DNA from: Chitinophaga terrae (ex Kim and Jung 2007)
GTDB taxonomy: Bacteria > Bacteroidota > Bacteroidia > Chitinophagales > Chitinophagaceae
DNA: 64,000 bases
Assembly: GCF_900107795.1 (NCBI RefSeq)
Contig: NZ_FNRL01000025.1
Span: forward strand, 1-64,000
Direction: 5' to 3'
The first letter of the stretch is position 1, and each line of letters starts with the position of its first letter. Below, piece after piece: positions 26,711-34,014 of the stretch. The translations under genes and the position numbers were made by a program. A model generated the notes under the pieces. The model ran no database searches. It had not been told where the DNA came from and worked only from the letters and a program-made list of their open reading frames with translations.

Positions 26711-26833
26711 TTATTTGATAACAATTCGCTGTGTTAACGTGGCGTATTCTTTTACAGAAGCGGCAAAGACCGGATCATAACGTTGTTCACTGTATGGACT
26801 GATAAAGGTTTTCCAGGTGCTATGCTTTGTGGA
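26711..26833 (-). pseudogene. Possible 3' remnant of a lost protein gene
   Basis: A 41-codon stop-to-stop frame with no ATG encodes a protein-like tail: WKTFISPYSEQRYDPVFAA, then SVKEYATLTQRIVIK. The frame is closed upstream by TAA (26834-26836) and an alternative frame continues there, consistent with a frameshift or erosion. The surrounding 480-bp gap (26468-26984) holds nothing else recognisable. It may be chance. Confidence 0.3.
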
Positions 26834-26984
26834 TTATCTTCTCAATACCTCTACTCACAGTGTGTAGGTGAGGAATCGTTGGATTAAACCAACTGATTTT
26901 CATACAGTGTTATTTGATACATCCCTATATTTCATAACACTTCATTAACCAGATGGTTTAATCCTGCTACTATTCTTTTCCTGG

Positions 26985-27770
26985 TTACATTGCAGGCGTT
27001 TTTCCTCCGTCTACTGCCGTACTGGTGCCTGTGATATAAGACGCGGCAGGAGATGCCAGGAATGCCGCCAGCGCTGCAATTTCATGCGCTTCGCCAAAAC
27101 GCTGCATCGGTATTTCTTTGAGCCATTCCGATGATACAACATCAGGAGTTACATTCCTTGCCGCCGCCAGGTTGGAGAATAACGACTCAAGTCGGGCAGT
27201 CGCAGTACTTCCCGGTAATACATTATTTACCGTTATACCGAAAGGCGCCAGTTCTGTAGCCAGCGTTTTAGCCCAGGAAGCAACCGCCCATCTGATAGTA
27301 TTGCTCACACCAAGGTTTTTGAGCGGTGTTTTTACAGAAGTGGAAATTATATTGATGATCCTGCCATAACCTGCCAGTTTCATGGTAGGAACCAATACCT
27401 GCGCCAGGGCCTGGTTGCAAAGTACATGCATGGAAAACGCCTTGGCGAAATCATCAGTCGCTGCATCCAGTATCGGACCTGCGGCTGGTCCACCGGTATT
27501 GTTGATCAGTATGTGAACAGGTGTTTGCGCTACAAGTTTGGTTGCTGCCTCTTTTACCTGTGCAACATCCGAAAAATCAGCAACCACATAACTGTGTTGC
27601 TGGCCTTTTTCGGCAGGAAGGCCTGGAATAATGGATTGCAACTTCTCTTCATTTCTGGCCATCAGCACACAGTTAGCACCCAACGAGGCCAGCTCTTCTG
27701 CGGTAGCTAATCCAATACCCTGGGTACTGCCACAGACTAACGCAGTTTTTCCGTTTAATGAAAGATTCAT
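26985..27770 (-). CDS. SDR family oxidoreductase
   Basis: This 261-residue protein is read from 27770 (MNLSLNGKTALVCGSTQGIG). The longer frame to 27854 would borrow 28 residues from the neighbouring palindromic element and is rejected. It has the Rossmann TGxxxGxG variant CGSTQGIGLA, the NNTGG motif and catalytic Ser (IISTSVKT). The usual YxxxK Tyr is not in the expected place: the segment reads LGVSNTIRWAVASWAKTLATE, with no Tyr four residues before a Lys. The dinucleotide site is intact, so it is a classical SDR by fold with a possibly altered active site. The substrate is unknown. Confidence 0.88.
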   Translation of the reverse strand: MNLSLNGKTALVCGSTQGIGLATAEELASLGANCVLMARNEEKLQSIIPGLPAEKGQQHSYVVADFSDVAQVKEAATKLVAQTPVHILINNTGGPAAGPILDAATDDFAKAFSMHVLCNQALAQVLVPTMKLAGYGRIINIISTSVKTPLKNLGVSNTIRWAVASWAKTLATELAPFGITVNNVLPGSTATARLESLFSNLAAARNVTPDVVSSEWLKEIPMQRFGEAHEIAALAAFLASPAASYITGTSTAVDGGKTPAM

Positions 27771-27796
27771 AGTTTTCGAATTTACCTCCAATTTAC

Positions 27797-28043
27797 GGGG
27801 TTGCACGCAGAGTTGCAAAGGAAGGCAAAGGGGCGTAAGTTTTTTTCCCCGCAAAGCTGCATAAGGCGCAAAAGGGGCATAAGATTTTTTTAAGATAGAC
27901 TAAGAAAGCGAAGATTATGTTATAAAACACGATCTTCGCTTCCTTTGTTTTCTTAGTTTATCTTTGCTTCTTTGCGCCTTATGCAGCTTTGCGGGGAAAA
28001 AAAACTTACGCCCCTTTGCCTTCCTTTGCCTCTCTGCGTGCCC
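27797..28043. repeat. Long palindromic element, copy A
   Basis: The arms meet at a conserved 12-nt centre TGTTATAAAACA (27918-27929). About 57 nt of the outer arms (27815-27871 against 27972-28029) are identical except for a one-base T-run difference. The inner 45 nt are less matched. It abuts the stop codon of the membrane protein gene at 28044, and its other end lies in the leader of the SDR gene. Confidence 0.9.
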
Positions 28044-29174
28044 CTACACGCGGACGTATATTTTTCGTTTATCAAGGATGTAGCCTACGAGCCAGCAAGT
28101 GAGCATGAAGGCCAACGAGAAGAGCAGCGATCCGAATTTTCCGGGGGAAATAGGTTGGAAGATGGTGTCATTGATCCACTGGTACAACGAAACGCCATTC
28201 ACCCGGAAGAACCAGAACAGGATAGCGAGTACTTCAGATAACAGGTAAAGGAATAATGGGTTCTTACCGAATACGGTAAAAAATCCTGATCCCTTGGTGA
28301 ACCCGAGAATGTCTATAACAAAGATCAGCAGGGATAATAACAGCAGGTCAATGCCCACTGTCAGCAATACATACGAGCTGGTCCAGAGTTTTTTGTTGAT
28401 AGGGAATACGGTATTCCACACATAGGCCAGGGCAATTAAAATAGCGCCGGCTGCAACCATTCTGCCAATTCCGGCCTTGGTGCGTCCTTGTTGCTGCACA
28501 AACACCCCTGTATAATAACCTGCAATTACATTCACAACAGCAGGAATGGTACTAAGGAAGCCTTCAGGATCAAAAGCGATGCCTTCTCCATGGTACATGT
28601 GATTATCGCCGATCAGGAACTTATCCAGCAGGATACCGGCATTACCATTAATACCATACTGATCGCCGGGTACTCCGCAGAACCACATGATAGCCCAATA
28701 CCCCAGCAGGAATGCAGCGCTGATAGCCCATACAGTTTTCTTGGAAAAATAATGGATTAACAGTGATGCAATGCAGTAACATAAGGCAATCCGTTGCAAC
28801 ACCCCCAGGATGCGGGTATGATCAAACGGTCTGAAAACATAACCGCCGCCTTCCGCATGATCTACAAACGGGAACCAATACATGAGGAACCCAAGCAGGA
28901 AGATGATAAGCGTTCTTTTAAAGATCTTTCCAAGAACCGCCGAATTTCCCAGCTGCAAATATTTCTTCATGCTGAAGCTCATAGCATTCCCTACGGCAAA
29001 AAGAAAGGAAGGGAAAACGAGGTCGGTCGGTGTCCATCCATGCCAGGCTGCATGGTCGAGTGGCCAATAGGTTCCGCCAGTTCCTCCGGTGTTTACGATG
29101 ATCATAAAACATACCGTCATACCCCGGAATACATCTAACGGCAAGAAGCGTTGAGAGCCCTGTGTCATTTCCAA
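28044..29174 (-). CDS. NagX/DUF5009-like transmembrane acyltransferase-type protein
   Basis: This 376-residue protein has about ten hydrophobic helices. The opening LPLDVFRGMTVCFMIIVNT and PTDLVFPSFLFAVGNAMSFS match the heparan-alpha-glucosaminide N-acetyltransferase-like (HGSNAT/NagX, DUF5009) family. Members are inner membrane proteins. In NagX-type gene clusters they take part in N-acetylglucosamine use, but here no GlcNAc gene is adjacent; the GH20 hexosaminidase is 11 kb away. Met3 is a possible alternative start. A palindromic element begins at its stop codon. Confidence 0.88.
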   Translation of the reverse strand: MEMTQGSQRFLPLDVFRGMTVCFMIIVNTGGTGGTYWPLDHAAWHGWTPTDLVFPSFLFAVGNAMSFSMKKYLQLGNSAVLGKIFKRTLIIFLLGFLMYWFPFVDHAEGGGYVFRPFDHTRILGVLQRIALCYCIASLLIHYFSKKTVWAISAAFLLGYWAIMWFCGVPGDQYGINGNAGILLDKFLIGDNHMYHGEGIAFDPEGFLSTIPAVVNVIAGYYTGVFVQQQGRTKAGIGRMVAAGAILIALAYVWNTVFPINKKLWTSSYVLLTVGIDLLLLSLLIFVIDILGFTKGSGFFTVFGKNPLFLYLLSEVLAILFWFFRVNGVSLYQWINDTIFQPISPGKFGSLLFSLAFMLTCWLVGYILDKRKIYVRV

Positions 29175-29416
29175 AATTGATTTTGGTTGATGAAAAATGG
29201 TAAGGATAAAAATTAATATCGTGAATGAGCCGGATACAATATAGATATCTTAATTCAAAATCCAAATAGCTTATTAAAAAAATTTATAAATGGGAGAGAA
29301 GTGCGCCTAAAACGTATTTTATACGTTCATCGCTACATTCCAATATATGGCGAGCCTACTGATGCAAACATTATAACCGGTCACCTGACCATGCTAAAAA
29401 AAAGTTGCATTAAATA

Positions 29417-29447
29417 TTTGGAAATATTAAAAGCTGCTGTATATTTG
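29417..29447 (+). promoter_or_regulatory. Consensus Bacteroidota promoter
   Basis: TTTG (29417-29420) and TATATTTG (29440-29447) are separated by exactly 19 nt, a full match to TTTG-N19-TANNTTTG. It would start RNA near 29454, ahead of the mini-ORF cluster. A matching terminator lies at 30103-30134. Confidence 0.75.
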
Positions 29448-29588
29448 TCTACCAATTCAGTAGACTAATAACTACTGGCCAACAGGGAACTTCAGGCAAC
29501 CATGGTTCCCGGCATCCTTTGATCCACCAGCAAGGTGTTGCTGCCATCAATAAACTTATTGATTAATTGTGTAAATAAAATATACACT

Positions 29589-29699
29589 ATGACAAGGCAC
29601 ACGCTAACAAGTGGAAGGCGTACTCAAACGCTTCAGTTTTCATATACCTGTTCCCGTTATCCAAATTTTGGATGCTGTTGTTACGGCATCAGTTGTTAA
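29589..29699 (+). CDS. 36-residue Cys-rich mini-ORF
   Basis: The ATG lies about 135 nt after the predicted transcription start. The peptide has five Cys (21, 29, 30, 31, 36) in its last 16 residues, ending GCCCYGISC. There is no signal peptide. It could be a small disulfide-rich or modified peptide, or a Cys-codon leader for attenuation, or chance. Confidence 0.35.
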   Translation: MTRHTLTSGRRTQTLQFSYTCSRYPNFGCCCYGISC

Positions 29700-29728
29700 G
29701 ATCTTGCGTTCTGTAAGCTGTAAATAGA

Positions 29729-29779
29729 ATGCCTGGTTGGGCTTGCGGGAATGGTATGCTGCAAATTTATTGGTGGTAA
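29729..29779 (+). CDS. 16-residue mini-ORF in the peptide cluster
   Basis: It starts 30 nt after the 36-residue ORF and ends in TAA immediately before the next ATG. It is aromatic-rich at the end (IYWW). Its only support is position. Confidence 0.2.
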   Translation: MPGWACGNGMLQIYWW

Positions 29780-29878
29780 ATGATCAGCAATATACCTACC
29801 CGCATCCTCCCGGCATTTCAACAAAAAACAACCAATAACAGAACCCTGCTTTTAACGCCAATGTATAAACGTAAATGA
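29780..29878 (+). CDS. 32-residue mini-ORF in the peptide cluster
   Basis: The start codon directly abuts the preceding TAA and its TGA overlaps the next ATG (ATGA at 29875-29878). It is basic and Thr/Asn-rich, ending YKRK. A 14-nt repeat (GTAAATGATCAGCA) spans its start codon and recurs at the start of the next ORF. Confidence 0.25.
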   Translation: MISNIPTRILPAFQQKTTNNRTLLLTPMYKRK

Positions 29879-29991
29879 TCAGCATATTCAACTTCAGTTC
29901 ACAGGGGCGTTGTCTCAACAATTCTGGTGGGTTTTGTAGGGCGTCGGCCCCTTGTTCTGGAGGAACTAAAGATATTAAACCAACCTGCTAA
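29875..29991 (+). CDS. 38-residue mini-ORF with defensin-like Cys spacing
   Basis: Four Cys at residues 13, 21, 27 and 38 are spaced x7, x5 and x10. There are Gly residues before the second Cys (NNSGGFC) and GGTKDI before the last. This fits the first four Cys of the beta-defensin pattern but lacks the terminal CC pair. The start overlaps the upstream stop as ATGA and carries the repeated GTAAATGATCAGCA. No leader peptide is evident. The similarity may be accidental. Confidence 0.35.
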   Translation: MISIFNFSSQGRCLNNSGGFCRASAPCSGGTKDIKPTC

Positions 29992-30102
29992 TTAATTTAT
30001 TTCCGGAAGAGACGACCTAACTCAAATGATTATACTTTTTCGGAAAGCCTGAATTATATCAATGGAACCACTTGTTTTCAGGTACGGTCCCCCAGTGCCA
30101 GC

Positions 30103-30134
30103 AAGTCCCGACTCCTGTCGGGACTTCTTTTTTT
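30103..30134 (+). terminator. Intrinsic terminator after the mini-ORF cluster
   Basis: AAGTCCCGAC (30103-30112) and GTCGGGACTT (30117-30126) form a 10-bp stem with a TCCT loop and a T-run (30128-30134). The next gene to the left on the plus strand is 5 kb away, so the hairpin must close a local transcript. Confidence 0.9.
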
Positions 30135-30209
30135 ATCTCTCAGAAAAAAAATTTCACATCGTTTATGGAAAACGAATAATCCCCACATCTAATTAGTAAA
30201 CCTATAGTT

Positions 30210-31055
30210 ATGGACTCAACTAAAATCTTGAAGGCATCGTTTCTCGACATCCTCTTCGATGAAAGGAATAAAGCGTATGGCGCTTATGAACTGCGCAGCC
30301 ATTATAACAGGAGAGTGCGTAATGCTGTAATAGGCACTTCTTCCATTGTATTATTGTTGATCGGCGGTTATGTACTGAATAACCGTTTGATGGCTGCCAC
30401 GGATGTTAAACGCCCTTTCGAAGTAAAGAAAGAGATAACATTAACGGAGATACCCGACATCCCCGAAAAGCCGGTAATACCGCCGCCGCCTGCCGTGCAG
30501 AATACGCCCCCTCCCCAGGTAGCAACCAAAGCTTTTGTAGATCCGATCATCACCACCGACGATGTGCTGGAAACTGAAAAGCCTCCTAAACAAAGTGACC
30601 TGGAACATGTTGCCATTGGTACAAAGAATATTGATGGTATAGAAGATAATGGCATACCTGCTGAACTGGCACAGGGGACAGGAACAGGCAGCGGGGTGAT
30701 TACAGTGGAAAAAGGAAATGCGGAAACGGACGTACCCGTATCGTTCGTAGAGATCATGCCCGAATTTCCCGGCGGAGAAGAAGCCCTGATGAAGTATCTG
30801 AAACGTACTACCCGTTACCCGCAAATGGCAATGGACAACGAAATACAAGGCATAGTGTATGTGCAGTTTGTGGTGAACCGCGATGGATCCATTTCTGATA
30901 TTAAAACACTGGGTGCACAAAAAGGCGGCGGCCTGGAAGAGGAAGCAATGCGTGTAGTAAAAGGTATGCCTAAATGGAAACCCGGAAGGCAAAATGGAAA
31001 AAATGTATCCGTATACTTTAACCTGCCTATCAACTTCAAATTTACCAATCAATAG
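30210..31055 (+). CDS. Energy transducer TonB
   Basis: This 281-residue protein has a cytoplasmic N-terminal segment (AYGAYELRSHYNRR), one inner membrane helix (about 40-57, IVLLLIGGYVL) and a proline-rich periplasmic spacer (about 75-125). The C-terminal TonB domain (about 190-281) contains PEFPGGEEALMKYLKRTTRYP and GIVYVQFVVNRDGSI. It carries proton-motive energy from ExbB/ExbD to outer membrane receptors such as the SusC protein here. No exbB or exbD lies beside it, as is usual for accessory TonBs in Bacteroidota. A terminator follows at 31135. Confidence 0.93.
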   Translation: MDSTKILKASFLDILFDERNKAYGAYELRSHYNRRVRNAVIGTSSIVLLLIGGYVLNNRLMAATDVKRPFEVKKEITLTEIPDIPEKPVIPPPPAVQNTPPPQVATKAFVDPIITTDDVLETEKPPKQSDLEHVAIGTKNIDGIEDNGIPAELAQGTGTGSGVITVEKGNAETDVPVSFVEIMPEFPGGEEALMKYLKRTTRYPQMAMDNEIQGIVYVQFVVNRDGSISDIKTLGAQKGGGLEEEAMRVVKGMPKWKPGRQNGKNVSVYFNLPINFKFTNQ

Positions 31056-31134
31056 TTTTAGTATGTGGTAGTCCTATTATCCCGGCCTATGTCCATTTTT
31101 TATAACCCATGCCGCCCACTCTAATCCTGGTTAC

Positions 31135-31173
31135 AATCCCGGTCTGCCCCGCAGATCGGGATTTGCCTTTTAA
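31135..31173 (+). terminator. Intrinsic terminator after tonB
   Basis: AATCCCGGTCTGC (31135-31147) pairs with GCAGATCGGGATT (31151-31163) with one G-U. A short T tract follows. Confidence 0.7.
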
Positions 31174-31323
31174 AAGAATCAAAAGAAAGGGTAGTTATTA
31201 GAGATTTTTCAAATTTTTCAATCGGAATTCATATAAAAATCAAAAAACTAAGAAATTAATATAATAATCCTTAATTTAACGCCCGCTTAGTTCTCTTCTT
31301 TAGCACTATAAACGGATTTTAGT

Positions 31324-33903
31324 ATGGAAGCGCCGGTAAATAATTCGCTGCAACAGTTTAAGAACCTGGTAGGTACAAAGTTTCAGCTTTACAATAGCCT
31401 TTTTACCTCTCTACCCTTTCATAAGGTAGAAAAGACAGGTATTTTTCTATCCTTATTTTTGCTACACTGCGAAGAAGAATATAATAAGGGAAGCAGTCCC
31501 GAAGAGATTGTCAAGTCCTTCTTTCAACAATACACCACCTATACAGAAGAAAGACAACTAACCGATCTTTTATTCAGGTTTGTGCAATACGCAGAAAGAC
31601 AGGTAGTATTGTTTGACGCACTCGAAGATGCGGCTTTCAAAAATATCAGGGATATGCAGGGGGTGGGAACTTTAAGACATCTCCAGTCAGAGGTTACCCA
31701 GGAGCAGGCACAGGACCAGTTGAAGGAAAAATTAAAGGATTTCTCCGTACGCCTGGTTTTAACAGCCCATCCAACCCAGTTCTACCCAAGCGAAGTACTG
31801 GGAATTATCAACGACCTTTCCAAGGCCCTGATAGATGAAAATACCAGCCAGGTAAATATGTATTTGCAACAGCTGGGAAAAACGCCTTTCTTCAAAAAGG
31901 AAAAGCCAACCCCATACGACGAAGCAATCAGCCTCGTATGGTTCCTGGAAAATATATTTTACCAGTCGGCCGGCCGTATCCTTTCGTTTATACGAGGTCA
32001 GTTCCCCGGCCTGCTGCCTGAAAACAACTCCCTGATCCGTATGGGATTCTGGCCGGGAGGCGACAGGGATGGCAATCCATTCGTAAAAGCGCCAACAACT
32101 ATAGAAGTAGCGGCAGCATTGCGCTCTTCCATAATGAAATGCTATTTCAGGGAAGTTAGGAACCTTCGCCGCAGGCTTACATTTAAAGGTGTAGAAAACG
32201 TGGTGGCCGCACTGGAAACCAAGCTTTCTGCCAATCTTTTCAAACCGGGGCATATCGCCGATATTACAAAAGAAGAAATATTGGAAACCCTGAACGGTAT
32301 CCGTCAGACTATCATGACAGACCTGAACGGGTTGTTCGTTCACCTGGTCGATAACCTGATCAGCAAAGTGGAAGTGTTCGGCCTGTTCTTCGCCACGCTG
32401 GATATCCGCCAGGATAGCTCTGTTCACCAGGCGGTACTGGAAACCATTTCTCAAACCACTTCCGCATTGCCAGACAACTACCCGGCTATGAGCGATGCAG
32501 AGAAGATCCAGGTATTATTAAATATTAAGGAGGCATTAGATCCGAATGTCCTGGAAAATCCTTTGCACCAGGACACTCTCCAGTCTATAGCCGCTATTAA
32601 GGCCATACAGCAGTCGAACGGTGAGGAAGGCTGCAACCGTTATATCATCAGCCACAGTACCAGCGTACTGAACGTGATGGAAGTATATGGCCTTTTCCTG
32701 TTGAGTGGTTGGAAGAAGGAAGAAATGACAGTAGACATTGTTCCGCTGTTTGAAACGATAGACGACCTTCGGCATGCCGGCCAGGTAATGAAAGAGCTGT
32801 ACGAGAATGCAGAGTACCGCGAACACCTGCGCCGCCGTAAATGCAAGCAGACCATTATGCTTGGCTTCTCCGACGGTACAAAAGACGGTGGGTACCTGAT
32901 GGCCAACTGGAGTATTTACAAGGCCAAAGAAGAATTGACAAGTATTTCCAAAGAATATGGTATCAATGTCCTGTTCTTTGACGGCAGGGGAGGTCCTCCT
33001 GCTCGTGGCGGTGGAAAAACCCACCAGTTCTATGCTTCAATGGGCAGGAACATTGCCAATAAAGAGATCCAGCAAACGATCCAGGGGCAAACCATCAGCT
33101 CCAACTTTGGTACTGTGGATGCGGCCCAGTTCAACATGGAGCAGCTGATACATGCCGGCATCAGCAACGAACTATTCTCGTCCAGGGAGGTTACCCTTAC
33201 CAAGGCAGAAGAGGAATTGCTGCAGTCACTGGCCGATGAGGGATACGCTGCCTATAATAAATTGAAGAACCATCCTTACTTCCTGGCTTACCTGGATCAC
33301 GCAAGTCCTTTACGTTACTATGCTGAAGCCAACATCGGCAGCCGGCCTAGTAAACGTAACGCCTCGGCCAAACTTAACCTTAACGATTTAAGGGCGGTGC
33401 CCTATGTGGGTGCATGGAGCCAGCTTAAACAAAACGTACCTGGCTACTACGGCGTAGGAAGCGCATTGCAGGAACTGGACAAACAAGGAAAATGGGAAGA
33501 AGTAAATCATCTTTACCAGCATTCCCTGTTCTTCAGAACATTGCTGGATAACTGTGAAATGGCGATGAAGAAAAGCTATTTCCCATTGACCGCTTACCTG
33601 GCTAAACATCCGCAATACGGGGAAGTATGGCAGATGATCTATGATGAATTTGAACTGACTCAAAAATACCTGCTTCGCCTGAGCGGAGAAGCAGAACTGA
33701 TGGCAGGAAGCCCGATCGACCAGCTATCTATCCAGATGAGAGAAAGGATTGTATTGCCGTTACTGACCATCCAGCAATATGCACTGACCAAACTCCGGGA
33801 GCTGGATGCACAAAATGGCAATGGTCATGGCCGGGAAACCTATGAAAAACTGATCATGCGCTGCTCATTCGGAATTATCAATGCGGGCAGGAACTCTGCA
33901 TAA
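31324..33903 (+). CDS. ppc: Phosphoenolpyruvate carboxylase
   Basis: This 859-residue protein carries the key PEPC motifs: VLTAHPTQ with the catalytic His149, FWPGGDRDGNPFV, LGFSDGTKDGGYLMANW and the Gly-rich loop FFDGRGGPPARGGGKTH. It fixes bicarbonate onto PEP to make oxaloacetate for the TCA cycle, in the cytoplasm. It has two divergences from the classical enzymes: the loop has PPA in place of TVG, and the C-terminus ends INAGRNSA rather than the RNTG tail that reaches the active site in the E. coli and plant enzymes. It is monocistronic, just ahead of the pentose phosphate operon. Confidence 0.93.
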   Translation: MEAPVNNSLQQFKNLVGTKFQLYNSLFTSLPFHKVEKTGIFLSLFLLHCEEEYNKGSSPEEIVKSFFQQYTTYTEERQLTDLLFRFVQYAERQVVLFDALEDAAFKNIRDMQGVGTLRHLQSEVTQEQAQDQLKEKLKDFSVRLVLTAHPTQFYPSEVLGIINDLSKALIDENTSQVNMYLQQLGKTPFFKKEKPTPYDEAISLVWFLENIFYQSAGRILSFIRGQFPGLLPENNSLIRMGFWPGGDRDGNPFVKAPTTIEVAAALRSSIMKCYFREVRNLRRRLTFKGVENVVAALETKLSANLFKPGHIADITKEEILETLNGIRQTIMTDLNGLFVHLVDNLISKVEVFGLFFATLDIRQDSSVHQAVLETISQTTSALPDNYPAMSDAEKIQVLLNIKEALDPNVLENPLHQDTLQSIAAIKAIQQSNGEEGCNRYIISHSTSVLNVMEVYGLFLLSGWKKEEMTVDIVPLFETIDDLRHAGQVMKELYENAEYREHLRRRKCKQTIMLGFSDGTKDGGYLMANWSIYKAKEELTSISKEYGINVLFFDGRGGPPARGGGKTHQFYASMGRNIANKEIQQTIQGQTISSNFGTVDAAQFNMEQLIHAGISNELFSSREVTLTKAEEELLQSLADEGYAAYNKLKNHPYFLAYLDHASPLRYYAEANIGSRPSKRNASAKLNLNDLRAVPYVGAWSQLKQNVPGYYGVGSALQELDKQGKWEEVNHLYQHSLFFRTLLDNCEMAMKKSYFPLTAYLAKHPQYGEVWQMIYDEFELTQKYLLRLSGEAELMAGSPIDQLSIQMRERIVLPLLTIQQYALTKLRELDAQNGNGHGRETYEKLIMRCSFGIINAGRNSA

Positions 33904-33925
33904 AATAATGAAAATTATATACTTA

Positions 33926-33957
33926 GGATTTATGGACCCATTGGGGTCCATAAATCC
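33926..33957. terminator. Perfect 14-bp hairpin between ppc and gnd
   Basis: GGATTTATGGACCC and GGGTCCATAAATCC (33926-33939 and 33944-33957) enclose a 4-nt loop. There is no strong T-run, so it may be an attenuator or mRNA 3' stabiliser rather than a full terminator. Confidence 0.6.
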
Positions 33958-34014
33958 AATCTTGTAATTCGTATTTCTTCCCTACTTTTACATCTCCTTA
34001 AGTAACAACTCTAT

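Noticed and set aside
27771..27854. Longer start of the SDR gene
   Set aside because: The extra 28 residues are translated from the palindromic element and do not match the family's N-terminus.
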